A stretch of DNA of 64,000 bases from Prorocentrum cordatum (lineage: Eukaryota; Sar; Dinophyceae; Prorocentrales; Prorocentraceae). The notes under the pieces are model-generated. The model was not told the DNA's origin and did not search any database. It worked only from the letters and a program-made list of their open reading frames with translations. The DNA is taken from the NCBI GenBank assembly GCA_963575745.1, contig CAUYUJ010009435.1, positions 397,020 through 461,019 on the forward strand, in the 5' to 3' direction. Below are positions 46,491 to 58,600 of this stretch, piece by piece (within the stretch, counting starts at the first letter, position 1; each line of letters starts with the position of its first letter). The position numbers and the translations under genes are program-made.

Positions 46491-47588
46491 TCATCCTTCT
46501 CATCCTCCTCCTCCTTCTCATCCTCCTCCTCCTCCACCGCCTCCTCCTCGCTCTTCCTCACTCCTCCTCGGTCCTCCTCCTCCCTCCCCCTCCCCCTCCT
46601 CCTCCATTCCTCCTCCTCCACCTCCTCCACCTCCTCTTCCATCTCTCCCCATCCTCATCACTCTTCCTCATCCTTCTGTTCCTCTTCCACCCAAGAATCG
46701 TTAGATAGGGAGCGAAACCCAGTAGGGTATCAGTTGCACTCAGGTGTGCGAAAAGCGCCAGGCCCGAGGAAGATCCAGCCCCTCCGACACCGATCGGAGC
46801 CTCGCCCCAGGGTTTTGACTGCACCCACCCCCCTCTGGGGAACAAAAAACCCGCCCCCTGCGGAGACGGTCAACCGCACCGCGGCCCGACCATAAGGACG
46901 CGCGGTGAGGATGCAAGGCCCTTGGAAACCCACGTGGAGGCCAAAGCTGGGAGCCCATGGCTCACGGCTAAGGCTAGCGGCTAAGGGCTGGGATGGGCCG
47001 AGAGACAAGATGCAAGGGCACCCTTGTAAAATGACTCATCCTTTGTGCGCATTGTTTAACGATTCGCATTCATGCCCGTTACTTGGGACGTCACCCCCCC
47101 TCCCATCCCCGGTCACGTTACGATTCGCGCTGGCACCATCAGCGAATGACCAGGGGTAGCTAATTCCCAGACACCGCTGGCGCGATTCGTGACGATACTG
47201 GCCCCCTCCCTCGCCCCCCCCGCCTGGTAACGGCCGCTGTTTCCAGAGGATGAACAGAAAGCCATGCTCCTATGTAATGCGTTTTGACCGTGCGCTGCAT
47301 CTTCTCCTTTCGTTCCCTGCGTTCCCCGCATCGAAGAGAGGCCAGTTGAGACACAGGCGGCTCTCGCGCGCCCAGCCCAAGCCCTCTCAAAATCGGTCCC
47401 CGGATCCCTCCAGGGGTCCACCCCGACTCGTTGTCTCGAGGCGGCGACGGCCGCGGCGACGAGAAGCCTCCTCGAGGCCAACGTATCCCAGCAGAGCACC
47501 CTCGTGGCAGCCCAAGGGGCAGGGGGCGGGTCGAGGAGCGGGAGGTCCAGCCACGGCCATGTGCACCACGGTGCATCTATCACACATA

Positions 47589-47758
47589 GGGCGACGAAAT
47601 CTATACATATCCACTGCTCCCTGGCCAGGCCCATCCTCAACCCCGCAGCGGTGTATACGCCACGCCCTCCTGGCTTGGCCAGGAGGGCGCATACACAGCT
47701 CCTGGGTTCAAGATGGGCATGGTCAGGGAGCAGCGGATATGTATAGATTTCGTCGCCC
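47589..47758. mobile_element. Foldback element G
   Basis: Arms of about 80 bp: GGGCGACGAAATCTATACAT at the left and its reverse complement at 47751-47758 and inward, with some mismatches toward the centre. 47759-48100 shows nothing recognisable. Confidence 0.82.
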
Positions 47759-48109
47759 GAACACAAGGGAGCGTGGCCCGCCAGACCAACATTGTGGCCA
47801 GCCTCGGGGCGAAAGCACGATTCCTGAATATCACCAGCCCTCTGGGCGCGAGTGGTTTAGGGAGGCTCCTCTTCCACCCCCCCCCTTATTCCCCTTCGGG
47901 GAGGGCTCGATCACTGCTCCCCATTAACCCGCCACTGTGCCCTCGAGGCACGACGTGGAGTGTCCTCATGTCATTGGCCCAATCCCTTACTCCTCAGTCC
48001 TCGTCAAGGGGCCCTGACTTCGAATTCACAATGCGCATTGGCCTCCCCGCGTGCCCGCGGGCTTCCCCGCGTGCCTCCTGGGCCCCGTCACGTCTTCCGC
48101 ACGCCTTGT

Positions 48110-48700
48110 TCGGGCTCAAGAGGGCGTCTAAACAGGCCAGGAGGGCCCCAAGAAGCCCCCCAAGACGGTCCGAGAGGGCCCAGAATCGCCGAACGCTTCA
48201 AGACGCTCGAGGTGGCCTCCAGACGGCTCAAGAGCCTTCCAAGACGCCCCAAGAGGCCTTCAAGAGCACTCCCAAGAGGGCGCCAACAAGCAAAATGAGT
48301 TGACTTCCATTGGCGTTCTCGCCTGCTTGGCTTCCGGACGCCCCAAGACGACCCAACAGGCTCCAAAGATGATCCAAAGCTGGCCCAAAGACGGCTCAGG
48401 AGGCCCCCCCAGAGGGTGCCAAGACCGCCCAAGAGGGCCCCAGGACGGCCCAAGAGGCCTTCGAGACAGCACAACATGGCCTCAATAACGCTCCAAGAGG
48501 GTCCCCAGAGGGGAAGGTCCCCAGCGGGGGGCCCACGACCAACATGTCGAGCCCTCGGCCCCCACAGACCCCAAGAGGCCCCTAAGCGTCCCCAAGACGC
48601 CCCCAAGAGCCTCAAGAGGCCTCCAAGACGCCCCCAGGAGGGCCCCAAAGAAGCTTTCAAGAAGCTTCAGAAGTGCCGTTTCAAAAGGCCCCCGAGAGGA
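48110..48700 (+). repeat. CCAAGAYGGCC array, third site
   Basis: The same degenerate unit as at 7-10 kb, with a spacer-like interruption near 48287-48350. A TA microsatellite follows near 48760-48805. Confidence 0.78.
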
Positions 48701-48859
48701 CTCCCACGAAATCCCGACACAAATCAAAAACGCCGATGACCGACTATCCACATTAGATAATACATATATATATATATATATAATGTGAATGTGTATATAT
48801 GTATATAAATACAAGAATAAACAACTTCCCCATACGACTGACAGCCAACCCGAAACTGT

Positions 48860-49790
48860 GCCCCCCCCAACCATCCCCGTCGAGAAACAATACACATGCA
48901 CTTTGCCTGCAAGCCTGGAGCATACGCGAGCACCCCGCGACCACTTCGCATTGGCTTTAGACAAGGACGGCGGAAACCCTCGCCAAACCTACCATCGCTG
49001 GCATGAATGATTGCTTGCCGCGCACAAGCCAACCATCCCTGCCAATAACATTACAAAGAACATGTGCCTCCGAATCTGAAGCATGCGCAGGCGCCCCACG
49101 ACTACTTCGCATTACTTTTTGACAAGGACGGCGGGGGGGCCTCATATTGCTTGCTGCGCGCAGGCTAACAATCCCTGTCAAAAAACCATACAAAATACTT
49201 TGCGTGAAAATCTGGAGCATGCGCGGGCGCCCCCCGACCACTTTGCTGTTGATAATGAGAAGGATACTCGGGGGCGACATAAGAATACTAGGGTGCTACA
49301 TATGTGTTGGGAGGGCGGGCGGGGGTGAGCGAGACGACTTATGCCTTGTGGGCAGGAGGTGTCTTGATCACTGCTCAATATTAGTGATCACCTCCTCTAC
49401 CAGGCGACTGGCAGCCAACCAATACATATGACGACCCCCCCACCACCCCTATCGAAGATCATGTACAGCACACTTTGGGGCAACGTCTTGGGTCATGTTC
49501 GAGGGGGGGGAGCGCGAAAACGTTGTCTTGTTCTCGGGCAAAGACGGCGGGGGGTCCTGCATATTATTTGCTGTGCGCCTGGTAACCGCCCCAATCAAAA
49601 AACAAGACAAAGTGCACTTCGCGGCAAAATGTGAATCAACCCCGCGATCATTTTGCATTGGTTTTTGACAGGGACGGCGAGGGTGCTGGCATATTGCTTG
49701 CTGTGTGCAGGCCCACAAGACGCCATGATTGCCAAAACGCCGCGATTGCGCATTGGTTTTCGACAAAGATTGTGAGGGCCGACATGTTTC
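48860..49790. repeat. Degenerate satellite, unit about 130-160 bp
   Basis: At least five units share AACCATCCCTGTC-, GGAGCATGCGCGGGCGCCCC- and TTTTTGACAAGGACGGCGGG-like blocks. A GC-rich minisatellite of TGGCGC units follows at about 49895-50010. Confidence 0.7.
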
Positions 49791-50209
49791 CCGATGTGTA
49801 CTGTCACTCGCGCGGGCGCACCTGGCACTCTCTGCGCGTGCCCCGAACGCGGCGCACCTAGCGCGGCAATAGCATGCGGCACATAATTACCGCGTTTGGA
49901 GCACGTGGCGCATCTGGCGCATCAGGCGTGCCTGGCACGCTTGGGCCTCAAGGGTGCCCAGCGCACCTGGCGCGCATGGCGCGCCTGGCACGCGTGGCGC
50001 GCCTCGCCCCAGCGTCGCGCAAATGGGGTCTGTTGTGGTTCCCAGATAGTTGCTCATCCGAAGACCATCGCTGAACATGCTGCGGCTAGGGCTACGTTAT
50101 GCCTTGGGAGGGCGGGTGGGAGTGAGCAAGACGACTTGCGGGCGGGGAAGGTGTCTTGATCCATGTCCCCTGTCTGAAATATACACCCCTTCGGAGTCGT
50201 AGCCACAGT

Positions 50210-50336
50210 TGTCGTCATCGTCGTCGCCGCCAGTTGTCGACGTCGTCGTCGACGTCATCGTCGCCGCCACCGTCGTCGTCGTCGTCGCCGCCGCCGCCGC
50301 CGTCGCCATCGCCGTCGTCGTCGCCGCCAAACTTTT

Positions 50337-50369
<33 letters not shown>

Positions 50370-50660
50370 CGACCGTCGCCGTCGTCGTCGTCGTCGCCGC
50401 CGCCGCCGCCATCGCCGCCGTCGCCGTTGCCGTCGCAGCCGCCGTCGCCGTCGCCGCCAGTCGTCGTCGCTGCCGTCGTCGTCGTCGCCGTCACTGTCGT
50501 CGTCGTCATTGTCGTCATCGTCGCCGCCGCCGCCGTCGCCGCCGCCGCCGCCGCCGTCGCAGTCATCGTCTTCGTCGTGCCGCCGCCGCCGCTGCCGTTT
50601 CCGTCGCCGCCGTCGCCGTCGCCGTCGTCGTTGTCGTCGCCGCCGCCGTGCACGCCTCTC
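50210..50660. repeat. GTC/CGC triplet microsatellite
   Basis: GTC and GCC runs. 50661-51590 shows no supportable gene. Confidence 0.93.
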
Positions 50661-51599
50661 GCTCCGTCTGCTGCGGCGCGCCGCCGCGGGGCGGCACCGA
50701 GCGCTGCTCCTGGCGGGGCACTCCCAGGGTGGCGTGAGTGGCGAGGGGAGGGGGTGGACGGACGGTACGGACAGACGGACGCTCACATACGCGCCGGAGC
50801 GCGGTCCATCTAGGGACGGAGCGGGGGCGCCGTAGCGCCAAGCACGCCAGCTGACTCGATTGTCCATTAGCTCTGCGGCGCGAGCGTGATGCAAGATGTA
50901 TGGCGGCGGCAGTGGGATGGAAGCAGACTGGGACGGAGGGCGAGAAGCAAGGAAAGACGGCGGGAGGGGCGAGGGGAAGCAGACCGCGGGGTGCGGGGGG
51001 GGGGGAGGGGCGGGGACCAGTGCGGGCGCCAAGAGCAGGGAGAAGAGCACCTCAGAACCAACCCCACCGCGCGACCGCGGGGCTGCCCGGGGCACTCCCG
51101 CGGAGGCGCCTCGGGGGAGAGGGCCGGGGCAGGGCAGGGCAGGGCTCTGGGGCAGGGGCCTCCTTCCGCCGCCCCCTCGGCGACTCGGGGCGGGGACGGC
51201 AGCCACGCTCCGACGCCGAGCTTGGGCCAGGCCGGCCCTGGGCAGAGGCATCGGCGAGCACACCGTCCTGGAAGGGCGAGGAAGGCGCACACACTGGCCG
51301 CGGGCCCGAGAAAGGCCTCCTGGCCACGATCGGTGCTGGTATTGTGGTGTCTTTCGACCCCTCCAGGCGGCTGTGGTGGCCAGCCTTCTAGCAGGGGGTT
51401 GTGGCGACCCCGATCCCCGGACATTCCACGGTGGACCAAAACACTTGGGGCCACACTCGGGGATATAAGACGGGTGGGGGCGTGCATCCTCGATAGGGGT
51501 GCGTCCGAATAGCCACCTGGGGGTGTATCATCGCAGAGTTCTGCCCCTTCTCTTAGCGGACTCCATTGCCACATCCCTCCTCATCTTCCGAATCCTCCT

Positions 51600-52175
51600 G
51601 GTGTATGTATATACACATGTATACACACATACATACATACACACATGCATACATACGTACCCACCCAGATACATACATAAACGTATGCAGGCACACATAC
51701 ATGAATACATGCATGCATGCATACATACATACATGCACGGATGCATGCATGCATGCATGCATGCATGCGTGCATGCATACGTACATACCTACCTACCTAC
51801 CTACCTACCCCCCTACCTACCTACCTACCTACCTACATACATACATACATACATACATACATACATACATGCCTACATACATACATACGTACATGCATAC
51901 ATACATACATACGTACATACATACATACGTACGTACGTACATACATACATGCATACATACACAGGCAGGCAGACAGACAGACAGACAGACAGACTGACAG
52001 ACAGACAGGCAAACAGACAGACAGGCAGGCAGACAGACAGACATGCATGCATACATATATAATGCATACATGCATACATGCATACACGCATACACACATG
52101 CATACATACATATACATACATACAAACAAACATACATACATACATACATACACACAGACATACAAACAAACATAA
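51600..52175. repeat. CATA/CTAC/CAGA tetranucleotide microsatellite
   Basis: A succession of CATA, CATG, CTAC and CAGA runs. 52176-52597 has no gene. Confidence 0.96.
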
Positions 52176-52597
52176 ATATTCTGCTCCACCATCAACCCTT
52201 ACGCCTGAATCCATGATCCACCCTGGAGGCGGCCGGGGGATCTGAACTGGATGGGACCCGAGAAAATTCGTTCAAGGGGGGAGGTTAAGGAAAATCCACT
52301 CAAAATCGGTGCCAGACGCCTCCCAGGGGTCCGTATGGTGCAGATTTTCGCCCTGGATCCATTTTTGACAGCCCTGGCCGAAAATGGCCCCTGGACGCTG
52401 AAAAGAGCCAAACACCTTCCCGAGACCACAACCTCGAACCTCAAACCTCGCCCCCCCCCCCTGCGCCAAGGCTCCTGGCCTCGTGCCGTGCGAGGACAGC
52501 AAAAGACCACAACCTCATCGAGGACACGCCCTGGGGGATGTCTTGCGCAGGCCACAAAATTGCCCGAGCACCAAAAGTCCAGTTCCGTCCTGGCTGT

Positions 52598-52629
52598 GGA
52601 GGAGGAGGAGGAGGAGGAGGAGGAGGAGA
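52598..52629. repeat. GGA microsatellite beyond the LINE 2 3' end
   Basis: A short GGA run 30 bp beyond the ORF2 stop, in the same phase type as the tract at the 5' end. Confidence 0.92.
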
Positions 52630-52659
52630 CCAGCGTACCCAGAGGTCAGCTCCCCGCGC

Positions 52660-55600
52660 CTAGCACGGCGCCTGAGGCAGCATGGGCACGCCTCCTGTCG
52701 AAGCTGTTGTAGCTGAGGCCGCCGACGCTGCAGCCCATGATGTGCAGCGGATAGCCGTCGAATTTATATCATTCTTATTCAGAGGATGCTGAGTGCAGGG
52801 GGGAGCGAGAACGCAAGATGGGACCGAGACGAGACGCAGAGAGCAGTGAGGACAGTGCCGAGAGCGTGCAGGTGAATCACGAACACGCCTCGAAAAGGAA
52901 AGGGACGAGAGAGAGACCCTCATCCAACACGGGGCACTCTCCGCGCCGTGCGCGGGGCCGGGGAGCAACGGTGCGAGGGTCACTAACGGCGCAACGCCGG
53001 GCAGTCCCCACTCGCACCGCGCCCCCCGTTGGGAAGACAACCTACGCCTGTACTTCCGCCCACTATGCAGGTGCCTCGGGCTCGGGCGCCTGAGGAAAAT
53101 GGGCAACAGGAGCCTTTTCCGACGGCACTCACACACATAGGGCAATCTGAGGGTGCCCCCAACTCCTGTACCAGGACTCGTACCAATAGAAGAAGATAGA
53201 GTAGCACTGCATGACCATGACGACGAAATTCTCGTCAGAGGCGAAATCGAAGAGGAGGGTCCCGCCATCAGCGACGGACAGGGCGCAAACGAAGGGGCGG
53301 CAGCCGTCGAACACGGCCAGGTCGGGGAAAACGAGCACGGGGTAGTAGCGAAGAGAGAGGCGATCCGTGTCCACAACGGAGAAGCTCGTGACGACGGCGT
53401 AACTCTCCGAGACGGCGCAACTCTCGAGGATGGCGTGCAGCTCTCGAAGACGGCGCAACTCTCGTTGACGGCGACACTCTCGAAGACGGCGCAACTCTCG
53501 AAGACGGCGCAACTCACCATGACGGGGCAACACTCGACGTCGGCGCGATTCACGAAGAAGGCGCAATTCTCGATGTCTGAGCCCTTATTTCCATCAGAGG
53601 CGGTCGACCTCCGCACAAGAGACGAGATCTCGCAACTTACTCCAGGGCCCTTATTTAGAACAGAGGCGGTCGACCTCCGAACTCGAGACACAGGCTCGCA
53701 ACATACTCCAGAGCCCTTATTTAAAACAGAGGCGGTCGACCTCCGAACTCGAGAAGCAAGCTCACAACTTACTCCAGAGCCGTTATTTCCATCAGAGGCG
53801 GTCGATCTCCGCGTTCTAACGCCAGTGGCCGCAGGGCTCGAGGAGCACCCTGCGATCGAGACCTGGAGGAGGAAAGAGGCATGGTCAACGTCACCATCAC
53901 CATCGGCGGCATCACCATCATCGGGATCCACTGCTGAGACGAGTGAGGCAAAGTAGTGCACCGACCCGTTGGCAGCAACGATGGGCAGGGACTCGTCTCC
54001 ATTGCTGTCCACAAGGAAGTCACGAATACGGTGTGGTGCAGCGGGCCCCAAGTATTGCCTCATCTCTCTGCGAATCTCACGAAGGGCTTGGAAATGTCGA
54101 TCCACCATCTCTTCCCAGAGCCCGTGCCGCGTCAAGGAGTTACGCGGGTCATTCAGCCACCGAAAGTAATCTACAGTATTGAGGCGCCCCTCGGTAGAGG
54201 TGTCCCAGGCAACCATGCAGATATGACGAGCGAGTTCGTCGAGAGCACCACTCCAACCAGACGAATCCACCCATTCCATCGCCTCAAATTTGGCACGTAC
54301 GTATGGGATGCACCACATCAACCAGTCGGCACGGCCGCTCTCGGGGTCATCCAAGCGCAAGATCCAGCGTGTAGCCCTTGGTGCAATACGTTCGCCAAAG
54401 ACAACAGGTGTTGCATGCTCCACAGAGGAAGAATGTGGATGGCCCGCCAGACGCAGGATGTGAGTACTCGGTGACGGCGTCGACTTCGACGAGGTGGCAT
54501 CGTCCAGACACCGCAACTGTTCAGGGAGAGAAGGGTCCTCACGAACAGGAAGCCCACCAGCACGAAGGCGTTCGACACGCTTGATGGTCGCACGATATTC
54601 ACGTTCAAGCCGAGTAACATCCGCCTCACATGCAGCTGGGACAGACAACGACGCTGCATGGACCGCGGAGAGCGCCACCGTGGCGGCAAGCGGCCATGGG
54701 AACATGTATGCCGCAGGTCGCGGCGAGGTGGCAGCAGGAGCGGACGCCCGCCCGTTGACGACCTGCCTTGAGGGCAGGGCCTCGCACTGAGCCAAAGCGC
54801 CAGCAGGAATGGGCACAGGAGACACTGGATGGGGAACAGGTTGGCCAGCTTCATCAGCGCTATGTATCACATCGTCGTCACACGGGGTGGAAGGGACCAG
54901 GTCAGGGATGGGGGCCGCAGCATCTGAACTCAAACAGGAGGTGGACGATGAGGTGAGCACATCCCACTGAGGCTGCCTTCGGCGGATCGTCTGGACAGCG
55001 GGAGGAGGTTCCCACCGTTTCAATTTGGCTGAAGGCCTGGCCAGACGAGAGGTGCGGACGGCGGCCTCAACATAACCACGCAACTGACGGGGAGTCGACA
55101 CTAGAGCACCTTGCCGAGCATAGTTGAAGACCTGGTAATAGACATAAAGAGCTTCGAAGTGGTCAGGGTGGGGGTGGGTAAGGCCAAGACGCTGAGCCAG
55201 GGGGCGAGGCAGGGCACGCTGTAGACCTTTGCAGACTGCCAGGTACAATTTAGGGCAGCGCAGATAATGTTGCAGCCGATCAGGGCCAGGGCATCCGAAA
55301 CGACAGCGAAGTTTGCCCCTCGGGTGGATAATCCTATGTGATGTCAGCCATCCATGCCCCCAAGTCCGTAAGGCTGCCATCGCCCAGCTTTGCGGAACCA
55401 ATGCCAAAAGCTCCTGAATAGCGGGCCAGTGGATCAGGTTGAGGAAGGGGAGGTAAGCTGTGAATAACGGGGTTAAGTGGCGAATCAGCATGGCATGTAG
55501 AGGTTTGTGCGTACACATGTTCTGACCCAACGAGCGGGCAGCAGCACGTTGCAGCTTGGGCCTTCGTGTCGTAACCTGAGCTTCCTCACGCATGGCAGAG

Positions 55601-58600
55601 CGAGCGGCGACGAGTAGGGGCTCTTGAGACCTCACGTGGACCAGCTCAAGGTGTTCGACGAACGCAGGGGATTTCCAGAAAGATGGATAAACACGGGAGC
55701 GATCCACAGCAGCCAAGGGGATATCATCAAACTTCCCTTCCACAACCTCTCTGTGCCAAAGAGAAGCCGTTTGTCGCAGTAGCCGTAAGTATTCCTCAAA
55801 GCCCTGGAAGGTGTGAAAAGCAGCACGTAGGTGAGCTGCAGTAGCATGGGCAGCCCACGATGGAATCTGAGGACCACCCCAGGCCGGGAGCTCCAGGATC
55901 GATTCGTTCGAAAAGAGGCCAAGAGGAGCACGGAGAACTTGGGCGATGGCACCACGCTCAATGGGAAGGAACCATTCGGGCATAGGGAGGAATTGGGCTA
56001 CATACGCCAAACAGGGGTAGACCCGCGTGCGGTACAAGATACAATTCGTACAGACTGACGCAACCCCACGTCCCAACATCCGAGAGCGAGATCGTGCCTT
56101 CATAAGCGGGCCCCTCCAGTTCATGTCGACCGTCGCATCTGGGCCCAAGATCATCCCAAGATAAAGCAACCACCCCTCAACGGCAAAGCCTGACCAGTCA
56201 CTCGCGATAGAAGCCAGCTGGGTCTGGGTCATGGTTTTCAGGGTTTCTGTCATGCGGCCGACGAGAGGGACCAGGGTGCACTTGCTGATCTTAATCTTGA
56301 GGCCCGCAATCTTTTCCATGACACCGAGGACCCGCACCAGGATGCGCAGAGAGGCTAGCTCATACAGGACAGCGCCTAGATCATCGGCACAGGCACGGCA
56401 TATCCCCAACTGACGTTGCTCAATACTCCGCTCGAGGTCGGCCAACATGGGGGAGGAGGCGAGAGCGTACAAAGACCCCGAGAGACCACAGCCTTGGATG
56501 ATGCCCGAGCGGATCCAGAAGATGGTCGAGTAGCATCCCCCATCCAGGACCACACCTTCAACAGCCAAATACATCCAGCCCACAAAAGCGAGAATCTCGG
56601 CGGGGAGCCCAAGAGAGCCCAATAGCTGTGGCAGGAAGGACTGCGGCAAGCTCGGGAAGGCCTGCCCGTAGTCGAACCCGACGAGGACAGGGTAACGACG
56701 CACAGCTAGGGGATGTTGCGATGCAAGCCGTGCATGGACATCCAGCTCAAGCACGTTGTAGCAAAAATTTCGTCCTCTAATGAAGCCTCTCTGGGAAGCA
56801 GGTGCAACGGCTTGGACGACAGGCTCGAGGACCCTGTTCATGACCGAGCTCAGGATCTTAACGTCGGTGTTACGCAGCCCCAGGACCCGTATCTTATCGG
56901 GAGACCGAGAACAAACCCCAGACGGCAGATCTGAGTCATCAGCACCTTTGGGGAGGAACGCCTGGAGGGTGACGCTGGCAGAGGCAAACAACGACTGACC
57001 TTGGCATAGCCATCCGAACATTCTGGCCAGGTGCTGGGCGCCGTAGTCGCACGCCGACCAGGCCGCATAAGGCAGCCCGTCGACACCAGGAGCAGAGTGA
57101 CGAGCACGCCTGAGAACCTTACGAAACATTGGGGTCAGAGGACAGTGCAGGTCGATGTCAGAGGCCTTGGTGAGGAACCTATCGAGGTACATCTGGGTCA
57201 TGACAGGGTGGGGCTCTTTCTTGGAGAAGACAGGGGTCCAGTAGGCCGCCAGGGCCGCAGAGCGTTCCCGAACCTCTGAGATGGGGCCCTCAGGAGTATT
57301 GACCGCGGACAGAATCAGGCGCTTCGAAAACGGGGCCCATATGGAGGCCTTCCTTTCCATAGCTCGCAAGAGCGTGGCCGAATGAGGCCGCCAGGCAGAT
57401 GAGGAGCCTGAAGGAGCACGATCAGCAGCAGCAGCAGCAAGTTCTTTTTCGAAGACCAGCCGATGTACTCCAGCGGCCCACTGCTCGAAGGACGGGGCGT
57501 GGCGCAGCGAGACGACCTGGCCGTCGACCGTCAGGGCGTCGGCGGCGTGCTGGGAGGTCTCGATGAGCTTGAGGGCAAGGGCAGCGTCTTGACGCCATAC
57601 CGCACGTGCTATCCCACGAGCAACCAGCTGAAGCGTCCCAGGCAGGTCAGGGGCCGAGAAGAAGAGGATGTCGCGGGCCTCCCTGGCGGCCTCCTTCATC
57701 ATGTACTTGTAGTGCTCTGTAGCCACCGGTGGGCTCCATCGGAGCAGATCCTCATCACCATCAGCAACCATTCCTCGGAGTCGGCGCTGGAAAGCAACAG
57801 AGGTGAAGATGTGCTTGGGGATGGGTCGCTCAGCAGCGGGACGCACACCCCGAAGACGCAGCCGAATCGAGAGAGCAGCATGATCCGATATGCCCCTGGA
57901 GCACAGGTGCTCAGGCGTGTCCACGGTGTTAACCTCAGTCATGAGCTGACACATCATCCAGCCTGTGGCAGAACAGAAGAAGCGGTCGATGATGTTGATG
58001 GAATTGGTGAACTTGCAGAAATGGGTCGCCGCTTCAGAGTTAATCTCCATCATCTTGCCAAGTGTAGCCGCCCAGATTGGAGCATGTACTTTATGATCAT
58101 GAGTCAACTGGCGCTGTACTCCAGTAGGTCGGTGAAAGATGAGAGAAGAATCGTAACTGTAGTTGAGATCCCCCAAGACAACCACAAAGTACGAGAGTGG
58201 GTCATCAGCAGCGCGACGCAGAGCACAATCGATCTGCTCACAGACAGATTGTACCTCCCCCTTGGTCAAGCCGTGATTGTGAACGTTGAAGATCACCAGC
58301 TGTGTCTGCCCAAGTGCTACATCAACACGAAGCACCCTGCCTCTGATCAGAGGCACCGCACAGCTACTGACTGAGGTGGATGAGAAAGGAGGAAGAACGA
58401 CTGCAACTCCCCCAGAGCCGCGGACAACCTCGCCGTCGTCATCTTCACAAAAGCTACTGTGGACAATGGCCGTGGAGGAAAGCCTGGCCACAAAGTCGTT
58501 CAGCTCAAATCGATCAGCATGCACTTCTTGGAGAGCCAAGATGGATCGCCCAGGTTGAAGTTTGCTTAGGTAAGATAGCTTAGGCGAGGCTTTCGCCCCA

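Noticed and set aside
44451-46895. Frames over the CA and ATC tracts
   Set aside because: Microsatellite translation only.
50097-51290. 397-codon minus frame near 50-51 kb
   Set aside because: It is mostly the GTC/CGC tract plus Pro/Arg-rich low complexity without motifs.
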